In this document: positions 8,593 to 16,853 of the stretch, in pieces
Numbering within the stretch: position 1 is the first letter of the stretch
Layout of the letters: each line of letters begins with the position of its first letter
Assembly (NCBI GenBank): GCA_047971485.1
Contig: JBKDZR010000015.1
Coordinates: forward strand, 1-41,050
Direction of reading: 5' to 3'
DNA: 41,050 nucleotides
From: JBKDZR01 sp047971485
Lineage (GTDB): Bacteria > Pseudomonadota > Alphaproteobacteria > Rhodobacterales > Rhodobacteraceae
Translations under genes and position numbers: made by a program
The notes under the pieces: model-generated
Told to the model about the DNA's origin: nothing
The model's database searches: none
Seen by the model: the letters and a program-made list of their open reading frames with translations, nothing else

Positions 8593-9774
8593 ATGTCCAC
8601 ACCTTCTTTCCTCCGAACCTTTGCCGGCGCGGTCACCGCACTAAGCCTAACTGCCAGCCCACTTTTCGCGCAAGACGACCCGGTCAAGGTCGGGCTGGTC
8701 GCCGCGCTGTCGGGGGCCTCGGCCCAATCCGGCGAGGCGATCACCCGCGGCCTGACCCTGGCCATCGACGAGATCAACGCCGCCGGCGGCGTTCTGGGCG
8801 GTCGGCAGATCACGCTTTTGCAACGTGACGACCAGTCCAGCCCCCCCCGCGGTCTGACCGCCGCCCGCGAACTGATCTATGACGAAGAGGTCGCGGCCTT
8901 CTTCGGCGGGATCGATTCCCCCGTTTCCCTGGCCATCGTGCCCCTGGCCAACCAGGAACAGACCCCCTTTGTGGCGGTCTGGGCAGCGGCCACGGGGATC
9001 ACCCACAATGGCGCCGATCCGAACTATGTCTTCCGGGTGTCGGCGATTGATGCGCTGGTCGACATCAAACTGCTGGATTATGCCGCCACGCGCTTTGGCG
9101 CCACCAAGGTCGGACTGATGCTGATCAACAACCCCTGGGGCGAATCCAACCAGCACGGTCTGGTCGCCGCAGATGAGGCCAATGACACGGTTGAGATCGT
9201 CGGCATCGAGAAATTCGAGAATGCCGATGTCGACATGACCCCCCAACTGCAGCGCCTTCAGGCCGCCGGGGCCGAGGCCATCGTGCTGGTGGTCAACGCC
9301 CCGCCGGGGGCCCAGATGATGCGCTCGCGCGAGCGTCTGGGCTGGGATGTGCCGGTGGTTTCCCACTGGGGCATCTCGGGCGGGCGTTTCCCGGAACTGG
9401 CCGGACCCACGGCGGGGGATGCGCATTTCATCCAGACCTACAGCTTCTATGGCGAACAGTCACCGAAAGGGGCGGACGTTCTGGCTGCATTGAAGGACAA
9501 GTTCCCCGAAATCACTGGCCCGGCGGATATCTTCGCCCCGGTGGGCACGGCCAACGCCTATGACGCGATGCACCTGCTGGCCCTGGCCATTGATCAGGCC
9601 GGTTCTACCGACGGTGAGGCAATCCGCGCCGCTCTGGAGGATCTGCAGACCCCCTATGTGGGGCTGATCAAGACCTATGATCACCCGTTCGACGCGGCCA
9701 ACCACGATGCGCTGCAGCCCGAGGATTACATCATGGTCCATTACGACGGCGAAGATGTGGTGCCGACTGAATAA
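8593..9774 (+). CDS. Liv-type ABC transporter substrate-binding protein
   Basis: Periplasmic binding protein of the branched-chain amino acid/amide (LivK-like) family. I take the ATG at 8593, giving 393 residues. A longer frame runs upstream through the antisense of tetR and is not credible. The signal peptide is clear (FAGAVTALSLTASPLFAQ). Type I fold motifs follow: VGLVAALSGASAQSGEAITRGLTLAIDEINAAGGVLGG, then YVFRVSAIDAL and VGLMLINNPWG. Family members bind amino acids, amides, urea and aromatic acids, so the ligand is open. The downstream amidohydrolase and amidase suggest a nitrogen compound with amide or ring C-N bonds. A stem-loop follows the gene (9785-9806), which often accompanies higher expression of the binding protein than of the membrane parts. 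Confidence 0.93.
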   Translation: MSTPSFLRTFAGAVTALSLTASPLFAQDDPVKVGLVAALSGASAQSGEAITRGLTLAIDEINAAGGVLGGRQITLLQRDDQSSPPRGLTAARELIYDEEVAAFFGGIDSPVSLAIVPLANQEQTPFVAVWAAATGITHNGADPNYVFRVSAIDALVDIKLLDYAATRFGATKVGLMLINNPWGESNQHGLVAADEANDTVEIVGIEKFENADVDMTPQLQRLQAAGAEAIVLVVNAPPGAQMMRSRERLGWDVPVVSHWGISGGRFPELAGPTAGDAHFIQTYSFYGEQSPKGADVLAALKDKFPEITGPADIFAPVGTANAYDAMHLLALAIDQAGSTDGEAIRAALEDLQTPYVGLIKTYDHPFDAANHDALQPEDYIMVHYDGEDVVPTE

Positions 9775-9784
9775 GACCTGACAG

Positions 9785-9806
9785 GGCCCGGCAACGCGTC
9801 CGGGCC
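9785..9806 (+). other. Intercistronic stem-loop after binding-protein gene
   Basis: GGCCCGG (9785-9791) pairs with CCGGGCC (9800-9806) around an eight-base loop. It lies between the binding-protein stop and livH and lacks a T-tract. It may be an RNA-stabilising or partial termination hairpin. Confidence 0.55.
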
Positions 9807-9841
9807 TCATCCCGATTTTCACACTGGGCGGGGACATCTCC

Positions 9842-10717
9842 ATGTTACTTTTTTCGGCGATCATGTCCGGGATCGCGCTTGGCAGCATGTATGGGCTGCT
9901 GGCCCTGGGGTTCTATGTGACCTTCGTCATCTCGAAGACGGTGAACTTCGCCCAGGGCTCAACCATGATGCTGGGGGCGGTGCTGTGGTTCACCTTCTGG
10001 GTGACGCTGGGCTGGCCCATGTGGCCGTCGATGATCCTGGCGGTGCTGGCCTGCGGGGTCTGGGGCGTGGTGGTGGAACGGGTCGCGGTGCGACCCTTCG
10101 TGCGGCGCGGATCCGAGGGGTGGCTGATGGCCACGGTGGCGCTGGGGATCATCGCCGACAATGTGGTGCTGTTCACCTTCGGGCGGGAACCCCGCGCCTT
10201 GCCGCCGACCTGGGCAAGCACCGAGACGATTGATCTGCTGGGGGTCAGGATGCAGGTCCAGCAACTGCTGGTGCCGCTGGCCGGGCTGGCGATCGCATTG
10301 GGGTTGTATCTGTTTTCACGCTACACGCGCTATGGGCTGGCGATGTTGGCCGTAGTGCAGAACGGCGATGCCGCGCGGCTGATGGGGATCAGCACCGGCA
10401 TGGCCGTGTCCGCCGCCTTTGCCATCTCGGGGCTGTTCGCAGGAGCGGCAGGGATCCTGATCGCGCCATTGTTCACCATTTCCTCGACCATGGGCACATT
10501 GTTCGGGATCAAGGCTTTTGCCGTCGCGATCCTGGGCGGGATCACCAACCCCTGGGGGGTGATGCTGGCCGGGATCCTCTATGGCGTGGCAGAACAGACC
10601 GTCACCGCCAGTTTCGGGTCAACCTACACCCAGATCGTCGCGTTTTCCCTGGTCATCGTCGCGCTGGCCCTGCGTCCGCAGGGGCTGTTCGGCCGGGCAG
10701 AGGTGTACAAGGTATGA
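9842..10717 (+). CDS. livH: Liv-type ABC transporter permease LivH
   Basis: Inner-membrane permease of the LivH family, 291 residues, with about eight hydrophobic helices. Characteristic stretches are GIALGSMYGLLALGFYVTF at the N-terminus, the VNFAQGSTMMLGA loop, and near the end FGIKAFAVAILGGITNPWGVMLAGILYGVAEQ. It pairs with the LivM domain of the next gene. Its stop overlaps that gene's start (ATGA at 10714-10717), so translation is coupled. Confidence 0.94.
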   Translation: MLLFSAIMSGIALGSMYGLLALGFYVTFVISKTVNFAQGSTMMLGAVLWFTFWVTLGWPMWPSMILAVLACGVWGVVVERVAVRPFVRRGSEGWLMATVALGIIADNVVLFTFGREPRALPPTWASTETIDLLGVRMQVQQLLVPLAGLAIALGLYLFSRYTRYGLAMLAVVQNGDAARLMGISTGMAVSAAFAISGLFAGAAGILIAPLFTISSTMGTLFGIKAFAVAILGGITNPWGVMLAGILYGVAEQTVTASFGSTYTQIVAFSLVIVALALRPQGLFGRAEVYKV

Positions 10718-13212
10718 TCTGGGCGAATGTGACAGGCGGGCTTGTGCTGGCAGCACTGGCGGTGTTCGGGATCGTGACGGGCAATGGCTATCAGCTGTTC
10801 GTGCTGTCGTTGATGGGGCTGACAGCGATCGTTGCCATCGGGCTGAACATCCTGGTGGGCATGACCGGGCAGATCTCGCTGGGGCATGTGGGGTTCTACG
10901 CCATCGGCGCCTATACGGTGGGCATCCTGACCGCCACCCATGGCTGGAGCTTCTGGGCGGCCCTGCCCTTGGGCGCTGCCCTGGCGGGGCTGGCCGGGGC
11001 GGTGCTGTCGATCCCGGCCTTGCGGGTGCGCGGGCCTTATCTGGCGATGATCACCATCGCCTTCGGGTTCATCGTTGAACAGGGCGCCGCCGAGATGCAG
11101 GGGCTGACCGGCGGCTGGAATGGCTTGATGGGCATTGCGCCGCCGCGTCTGGCAGGGGCCAGCCTGAGGCCCGCCGGCATGGCCTGGCTGATCCTGGCCC
11201 TGGTTGTGGCGGTAACGCTGTTCTACGTCCTGTTCAGCCGCAGCGCCTGGGGGCAGTCCTTGCGCGCCTTGCGCGATTCCGAGGTCGCCGCCCAGTCCAT
11301 CGGCCTGAACCCGGTGCTGCTGCGCTGTGTGGCCTTCACCGTTTCAGCTGTGCTCGCGGGGCTGGCCGGGGGGCTGTACGCGCCGCTCAGCGGCTTTATC
11401 AGCCCGGAAAGCTTTCCGTTCTTCGACTCGATCCTCTTTCTGCTGGTGGTGATGATCGGGGGCGCGGATACGATCCTGGGGCCACTGATCGGGGCAGCCA
11501 TCGTCGTGCTGCTGCCCGAGGCCTTTTCGGCGCTGGCTGAATACCGGCTGCTCTTTGTCGGCATTCTGTTGCTGGTGGTGCTGCGCATCGCGCCAGGTGG
11601 CGTTGTCGGCGGGGCGGCGACGCTGTGGGCGCGGCTCAAGCCGGCGCGTGCCGATGCCTCCCTCGCGCCCGATCTTGCCCGGACCGGAGGCAGCCTCTAT
11701 CAGCCCCAGCCTATGGCGCTGAAGGTCAGCAACCTGGCGATCACCTTTGGTGGGGTCAAGGCGGTGCAGGATGTCAGCTTTACAGCCCGGCCCGGGCAGA
11801 TCACCTCGATCATCGGGCCGAACGGGGCGGGCAAGACCACGGTGCTGAACCTGATCGTCGGGATCTATCGGCCCGATGCCGGTGAGGTGCGCCTGTCCGA
11901 AACCCGGCTGGACGGCATGGCCCGCTATCGCATCGCCCGCGCAGGGATTGGGCGCACGTACCAGACCACCCAGCTGTTCGAGCACATGAGCGTGCTGGAC
12001 AACATCCTGCTGCCGATGACCGGCGGGCGGGCCGGGCCGGCAGATCTGGTGGCTCCGCTGGCCCGTGCCGCACGGCGGGACAAGGCCCTGGCCCTGCTGG
12101 GCTTCGCCGGGTTCGCCGGCAATCCACAGACCCGCGCCGGGGCGCTGGCCCATGTGGACAAGCGGCTGGTGGAAATCGCCCGGGCCCTGGCCTTTGAGCC
12201 CTCGGTCCTGTTGCTGGATGAACCGGCGGCGGGGCTGAACGAGGAGGATACCAGCCGGCTGAAAATCGTGCTGGAACGGATCGCTGCGGCGGGCATCGCG
12301 GTGGTGCTGATCGAGCATGACATGGATCTGGTCATGGGCCTGTCCGATCACATCGTGGTGCTGGATTCCGGGCGCCTGATCGCCTCGGGCCAGCCCGAGG
12401 ACGTGCGCACCGATCCCGCTGTTCTGGCCGCCTATCTGGGCGAGCGTCAGGATCAGGCCGAGCCCCGCGACACCCCCCGCCCGCCGGATCGCGAGATCGT
12501 GCTGACCACCCGGGATTTGCGCTGTTCCTACGGTGCCAGCCCGGTCCTGCAGGGCCTCGATCTGTCCGTTGGCCGGGGCGAGTTGGTCGCCGTGCTGGGC
12601 GCCAACGGGGCGGGCAAGACCACGCTGATGCGGGCGCTTTCCGGGCTGCATCGCCCCGTATCGGGCCAGATCCTGCTGGAGGGGCGCGATGTGGCAGATC
12701 TGCCCGCAGACCGGCTGGCCCGTCTGGCCCTTGCGCTGGTCCCCGAGGGGCGGCAGGTCTTCGGAGATCTGACCGTGATCCAGAACATCCGTCTGGGGGC
12801 CTTTGGCCGCCCCCCCGCCGATCTGGACGCCGAGGTCGAGCGCCTGCTGCACCGCTTCCCCCGCCTGCGGGAACGGGCGGGGCAGCGGGCCGGGCTGCTG
12901 TCGGGGGGCGAACAACAGATGCTGGCCATCGCACGCGGGCTGGTCTCAAACCCCCATGTGCTGCTGCTGGATGAACCCTCACTGGGGCTGGCCCCGGCCA
13001 TCATCCGTGACCTGTATGACGGGCTGGCAGCGCTGCGCGATGACGGGGCCACGATCCTGCTGGTCGATCAGATGGCCGACATGGCCCTGTCCATCGCCGA
13101 TCAGGCCTATGTCCTTTCAAACGGACAGTTTTCTGCCAGCGGCACCGCTGCACAAGTGCATGGCAGCCACCAGTTGGACGATGCCTATCTGGGCGCCGCC
13201 GCCCAGACCTGA
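10714..13212 (+). CDS. LivM-LivG-LivF fusion: ABC permease with two ATPase domains
   Basis: One 832-residue reading frame holds three Liv subunits. Residues ~1-300 are a LivM permease (GLNILVGMTGQISLGHVGFYAIGAY; VVMIGGADTILGPLIGA). Residues ~330-580 are a LivG-like ATPase: Walker A GPNGAGKTT at 368-376 and Walker B LLLDEP with D502/E503. Its signature is degenerate, reading LAHVDKR at 478-484 in place of LSxGQQR. Residues ~595-832 are a LivF-like ATPase with a canonical set: Walker A at 629-636 (K635), LSGGEQQ at 729-735, D753/E754. Short Pro/Ala/Asp-rich linkers separate the domains. No frameshift or stop interrupts it. With livH and the binding protein it makes a complete importer. Permease-ATPase fusions are known in this family; the three-part fusion is less usual. 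Confidence 0.93.
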   Translation: MIWANVTGGLVLAALAVFGIVTGNGYQLFVLSLMGLTAIVAIGLNILVGMTGQISLGHVGFYAIGAYTVGILTATHGWSFWAALPLGAALAGLAGAVLSIPALRVRGPYLAMITIAFGFIVEQGAAEMQGLTGGWNGLMGIAPPRLAGASLRPAGMAWLILALVVAVTLFYVLFSRSAWGQSLRALRDSEVAAQSIGLNPVLLRCVAFTVSAVLAGLAGGLYAPLSGFISPESFPFFDSILFLLVVMIGGADTILGPLIGAAIVVLLPEAFSALAEYRLLFVGILLLVVLRIAPGGVVGGAATLWARLKPARADASLAPDLARTGGSLYQPQPMALKVSNLAITFGGVKAVQDVSFTARPGQITSIIGPNGAGKTTVLNLIVGIYRPDAGEVRLSETRLDGMARYRIARAGIGRTYQTTQLFEHMSVLDNILLPMTGGRAGPADLVAPLARAARRDKALALLGFAGFAGNPQTRAGALAHVDKRLVEIARALAFEPSVLLLDEPAAGLNEEDTSRLKIVLERIAAAGIAVVLIEHDMDLVMGLSDHIVVLDSGRLIASGQPEDVRTDPAVLAAYLGERQDQAEPRDTPRPPDREIVLTTRDLRCSYGASPVLQGLDLSVGRGELVAVLGANGAGKTTLMRALSGLHRPVSGQILLEGRDVADLPADRLARLALALVPEGRQVFGDLTVIQNIRLGAFGRPPADLDAEVERLLHRFPRLRERAGQRAGLLSGGEQQMLAIARGLVSNPHVLLLDEPSLGLAPAIIRDLYDGLAALRDDGATILLVDQMADMALSIADQAYVLSNGQFSASGTAAQVHGSHQLDDAYLGAAAQT

Positions 13213-13234
13213 ACCGCGACAGAGGGGGGAACCC

Positions 13235-14470
13235 ATGGATCTGATACTCAGAAACGCCCGCATTGCCGGACAGCCGGTCCCCGTGGCCGATATCGGGATC
13301 AAGGCGGGCCGCATCGCTGCGCTTGAACCCGGTCTCGTCGCACCAGGCCGCGAGATTGATCTGGGCGGGCGGCTGGTCTCGCCCGGTTTTGTCGAAACCC
13401 ATATCCATCTGGACAAATCCTGCATTCTCCATCGCTGCGGCGGTGGCGGTGATCTGAACGCTGCCATTCAGGAGGTCTCTCAGCTGAAGGCCGATTTCAC
13501 CGCCGAGGATGTCTATGCGCGCGGCAGCCGCACCATCGAAAAGTGCATCGCCCAGGGCACCACCCATATGCGCACCCATCTGGAACTGGACCCGACCGTC
13601 GCCATGCGCAGCTTTGAGGCCGTGCAGCAGTTGGTCCGGGATTACGCCTGGGCCATCGACATCGAGATCTGTGCCTTTCCCCAAGAGGGGCTGTTGAACA
13701 ACCCGGGCACAGATGAACTGCTGGTCGAGGCGATGAAACGCGGCGCCCATCTGATCGGCGGGGCGCCCTATGTGGACAGCAATCCCCATGGCCAGATCGA
13801 CCGCATTTTCCAGATCGCGCGGGAATTCGACACCGATATCGACCTGCACCTGGATTTTGGCACGGATGGATCGACCCTGGATCTGGATTATGTCTGTGAA
13901 CTGACCACCCGCTACGGGCGTGGCGGACGGGTGGCCATCGGCCATGTGACCAAGCTGGCCCATGTCCCGCCCGAGCAATTTGCCGGGGCCGCCCGGCGCA
14001 TGGCCGATGCGGGCGTGGCCCTTACGGTGCTGCCCTCAACGGATCTCTATCTGATGGGCCGGGACCGCGATCATGCCCACACCCGTGGCGTCGCCCATGC
14101 CCATGAACTGCTTCATCACGGGGTCAACTGCTCATTGTCCACCAATAACGTGCTGAACCCGTTCACGCCCTTTGGGGATTGTTCGCTGATCCGCATGGCT
14201 AACCTGAACGCCAATATCTGCCATATCGGCAGCGCAGCCGACACGGAGGAGTGTTTCAACATGGTCACCACGCGCTCGGCCCAGCTGATGAATATCCACG
14301 ACTATGGGATTGCCGTCGGGAACAAGGCCGATCTGGTCGTTATCGACGCGGCAACCCCTCGGGCTGCCGTGGCCGAACTGGCCCCGGTTCTGATGGGATT
14401 CAAGGACGGGGTGCAGGTGTTGAACCGGGAACCCGCCCAGATCCTGCGTCCAGGCGGGGGGCAGGCATGA
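13235..14470 (+). CDS. Cytosine-deaminase-like amidohydrolase
   Basis: Amidohydrolase-superfamily protein closest in layout to cytosine deaminase (CodA). I take the ATG at 13235 (411 residues), which follows a strong GAGGGGGG ribosome site; a longer frame enters from inside the transporter gene. The metal motif is H56-I-H58-L-D-K, followed by HLDFG and GHVTKLAH. Where CodA has Gly-His-Asp-Asp with the metal-binding Asp, this protein reads S-T-N304-N305-V-L-N-P-F, so the expected Asp appears to be Asn. C-terminal VGNKADLVVIDA is the usual return of the small beta domain. It probably hydrolyses a cyclic or amino-substituted nitrogen compound delivered by the ABC importer. The substrate is unknown. 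The stop overlaps the amidase start. Confidence 0.88.
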   Translation: MDLILRNARIAGQPVPVADIGIKAGRIAALEPGLVAPGREIDLGGRLVSPGFVETHIHLDKSCILHRCGGGGDLNAAIQEVSQLKADFTAEDVYARGSRTIEKCIAQGTTHMRTHLELDPTVAMRSFEAVQQLVRDYAWAIDIEICAFPQEGLLNNPGTDELLVEAMKRGAHLIGGAPYVDSNPHGQIDRIFQIAREFDTDIDLHLDFGTDGSTLDLDYVCELTTRYGRGGRVAIGHVTKLAHVPPEQFAGAARRMADAGVALTVLPSTDLYLMGRDRDHAHTRGVAHAHELLHHGVNCSLSTNNVLNPFTPFGDCSLIRMANLNANICHIGSAADTEECFNMVTTRSAQLMNIHDYGIAVGNKADLVVIDAATPRAAVAELAPVLMGFKDGVQVLNREPAQILRPGGGQA

Positions 14471-15669
14471 CCATGGCAAGTACCGATCCACTGGGCGCAT
14501 TCTGCCCGGATGATCAGATCCAGATCGCCGGGGCCGCACAAGGCCCCCTGTCCGGGCTGAGCTTTGCGGTCAAGGACATGTTCGACATCAAAGGCGCACG
14601 GACCGGCAACGGCCATCCCGGTTGGCGGGCGGCCCATCCGCCGGCACCTCGCCATGCCACAGCAGTGGCCCGGCTGCTGGCAGCCGGCGCCGATCTGGTG
14701 GGCCGGACAATAAGCGATGAGTTGGCCTATTCCCTGACCGGCGAGAATTTCCACTATGGCACGCCGCTGAACCCGGCGGCACCAGACCGGGTGCCGGGGG
14801 GATCGTCCAGCGGCTCGGCCTCGGTGGTGGCCGGCGGTGTGGTGCCGTTTGCGCTGGGATCGGATTGTGGCGGCTCGGTGCGGGTACCGGCCAGCTATTG
14901 CGGTATCCTGGGCATGCGCCCCAGCCATGGCCGGATCCCGCTGGACGGCGCCGTGCCCTTCGCCCCCAGTTTCGACTGTGCCGGCTGGTTCGCCCGCGAT
15001 CCCGACATCTTCCGCAAGGTCGGCCATGTGCTGCTGGCCGACGATCAGCCACGGGCGCCGATCCACCGTCTGGGCCTGGCCCAGGATGGCTTTGCCCTGC
15101 TGGAGGCGCCCCTGCGCGATGCCCTGCTGCCCGTGGCCCAGGACATCGCCGCCGCCCTTGGCCCGGCCGATGAGGTGACGCTGGCCCCCGATGGCCTGGA
15201 TATCTGGTCCGAGGCCTTCCGCACCCTTCAGGCCGCCGAGGTTTGGCACTCGGTCGGGGATTGGGTGCAGCGCACGGCCCCCCGCTTTGGTCCCGGCGTG
15301 GCCGAGCGGCTGGAAACCGCCCGTACCACCCCAGCCACCGCCGTAGCAGCCGCCGCGCAGATCCGTCAGGCCGCCCGCAACCGGCTGGATGCACTGCTAC
15401 CGCCGGGCAGCGCGATCCTGCTGCCCAGCGTACCGCGCGTGGCCCCCCTGCGCGGTTTGCCGGCAGCAGAGGTCGAGGTGACCTTTCGCCATCAGGCGAT
15501 GAACCTGCTGTGCTGTGCCGGGCTGGCCGGACTGCCCCAGATCTCGTTGCCGCTGGTCCGGATCGACGGCCTGCCCCTGGGCCTGTCGCTGTTGGGCGGG
15601 CGGGGCAGCGATGTCGCCCTGTTGGACCTGGCTGTGGCGATTTGCGCGGACCGGGGGATTGCCGACTGA
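14467..15669 (+). CDS. AMI1-like amidase (amidase-signature family)
   Basis: Amidase-signature hydrolase of 400 residues from the ATG at 14467, which overlaps the preceding stop (ATGA). The catalytic triad is visible: K36 in FAVKDMFD, a cis-Ser in GGSSSGSA (residues 113-115), and nucleophile S137 in GSDCGGSVRVPAS. Several stretches resemble plant AMI1 (indole-3-acetamide hydrolase), including the DELAYSLTGENFHYGTPLNP segment, ASYCGILGMRPSHG and SFDCAGWFARD. The protein is shorter than GatA-type amidases (about 480) and near AMI1 length. It likely turns an amide into an acid and ammonia as the step after the amidohydrolase. The substrate is inferred only from context. It appears to end the ABC operon; a hairpin follows at 15751. 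Confidence 0.9.
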   Translation: MTMASTDPLGAFCPDDQIQIAGAAQGPLSGLSFAVKDMFDIKGARTGNGHPGWRAAHPPAPRHATAVARLLAAGADLVGRTISDELAYSLTGENFHYGTPLNPAAPDRVPGGSSSGSASVVAGGVVPFALGSDCGGSVRVPASYCGILGMRPSHGRIPLDGAVPFAPSFDCAGWFARDPDIFRKVGHVLLADDQPRAPIHRLGLAQDGFALLEAPLRDALLPVAQDIAAALGPADEVTLAPDGLDIWSEAFRTLQAAEVWHSVGDWVQRTAPRFGPGVAERLETARTTPATAVAAAAQIRQAARNRLDALLPPGSAILLPSVPRVAPLRGLPAAEVEVTFRHQAMNLLCCAGLAGLPQISLPLVRIDGLPLGLSLLGGRGSDVALLDLAVAICADRGIAD

Positions 15670-15750
15670 AAGGCCGGCATGCCGCATACGCCCATTTTTC
15701 CGGCAGACGGCCGGGATAACCGTCAAAATATAAGGCAGACACGACACAGA

Positions 15751-15769
15751 TCCCCGGCAAAGCCGGGGA
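15751..15769 (+). terminator. Hairpin between amidase and TRAP operon
   Basis: Perfect 8-bp stem TCCCCGGC / GCCGGGGA with an AAA loop, 81 bases after the amidase stop. It is a good terminator stem but lacks a long T-tract (CGCTTTGAC follows). It probably separates the ABC operon from the TRAP operon. Confidence 0.55.
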
Positions 15770-15793
15770 CGCTTTGACTCGGGGCACTTCATT

Positions 15794-15811
15794 TGTAAGC
15801 GCTCACTTACA
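15794..15811. promoter_or_regulatory. Candidate TetR operator upstream of the TRAP operon
   Basis: TGTAAGCGCTCACTTACA is an 18-bp inverted repeat with one mismatched pair. It matches the site at 8508-8525 at 14 of 18 positions, and two of the four differences are the central bases. A TTGACT at 15774-15779 could be a -35 element, which would place the operator over the -10 and start region, a repressing position. The dctP start lies 23 bases downstream. Confidence 0.72.
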
Positions 15812-15833
15812 TAAGGCCCACAGGAGAGACCCC

Positions 15834-16853
15834 ATGACCGCAGTTTTCAGACGCCTCCCACGTGCCCTTGCCGGCCTCGCCGTTGCCGGCCTTGCGGCTG
15901 CGCCCCTTCCCGCCGCCGCGCAGCAGGTGCTCAAGTTCCATCACGACCTGCCCGAAGATAGCGCCCAGCATGAGGGCGCGCTGAAATTCGAGGAACTGGT
16001 CGAGGCCCGCACAAACGGCACCATTGATGTCCAGATCTATGCCAACAACGCGCTTGGCGATGATGTCGAGGTCGCCCAGCAGATGCAATTCGGCGCCGTG
16101 CAGGCCGCCCCGATCCCGACGGCGAAACTGGCCAATTTCGCGCCCTCGCTGCAACTGATCGACCTGCCCTTCCTGTTCCCGAACCGCGAGATCGCCTATG
16201 AGGTGCTGGATGGCCCGGTCGGCCAGCAGATCCTGGATGAACTGGCCAGTTCCGGCTTCGTCGGGGCCGGGTTCTGGGAATCGGGGTTCAAACAGCTGAC
16301 CTGCAACAAGGCGGTCACCGCACCCGACGATCTGGCCGGGGTCAAGGCCCGGGTCATGGAAAGCCCGCTGCTGATTGCCCAGTTCGAGGAAATGGGCGCC
16401 ACGGCCATTCCCATCGCCTTTTCAGAAACCTATTCGGCGTTGCAGCAGGGCGTCGTGGATTGCCAGGAAAACCCCATCGTCTCGATCCTGAACATGAAGT
16501 TTTACGAAGTTCAGGACTATATGATGCTGTCCAATCACGGCTATCTGGGCACGGCCTTTATCTTTTCGAAGATGTGGTTCGACGGCCTGGGTGCCGACAC
16601 CAAGGCGATCCTGATCGAAGCCGCGCGCGAGGCCGGCGATTTCCAGCGCGCGAAATCGGAAGAGCTGGAAGAGGGCTACCTGGATCGCATCCGCGCCGCC
16701 GGCACCTCTGAGATCATCACCCTGAGCCACGACCAACTGGCCGTCTTTGCCGAAGCCATGGAACCGGTTCACCAGGCCTTTGCCGACCGCATCGGCCCCG
16801 ATCTGGTCACCGCCGCCAAGGCCGAGGTCACGCGCCTGCGGGCCCAACCGTGA
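15834..16853 (+). CDS. dctP: TRAP transporter substrate-binding protein DctP
   Basis: Periplasmic solute receptor of a TRAP transporter, 339 residues from the ATG at 15834, which follows an AGGAGAG ribosome site. A signal peptide ends near LPAAAQQ. DctP motifs follow: LKFHHDLPEDSAQHEGALKFEELVE, then IYANNALGDDVEVAQQMQFGAVQ, and the GVKARVMES segment whose Arg normally grips the ligand carboxylate. TSYSALQQG-type sequence appears as SETYSALQQGVVDCQENP. The conserved Arg implies an organic acid ligand, but its identity is unknown. It is first in the dctP-dctQ-dctM operon, behind a candidate operator shared with the ABC operon. Confidence 0.94.
   Translation: MTAVFRRLPRALAGLAVAGLAAAPLPAAAQQVLKFHHDLPEDSAQHEGALKFEELVEARTNGTIDVQIYANNALGDDVEVAQQMQFGAVQAAPIPTAKLANFAPSLQLIDLPFLFPNREIAYEVLDGPVGQQILDELASSGFVGAGFWESGFKQLTCNKAVTAPDDLAGVKARVMESPLLIAQFEEMGATAIPIAFSETYSALQQGVVDCQENPIVSILNMKFYEVQDYMMLSNHGYLGTAFIFSKMWFDGLGADTKAILIEAAREAGDFQRAKSEELEEGYLDRIRAAGTSEIITLSHDQLAVFAEAMEPVHQAFADRIGPDLVTAAKAEVTRLRAQP

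Noticed and set aside
11344..12915. 523-codon open frame antisense to the LivMGF fusion
   Set aside because: Same reasoning: it is the shadow of a gene with intact Walker and permease motifs, and its own product shows no recognisable family.
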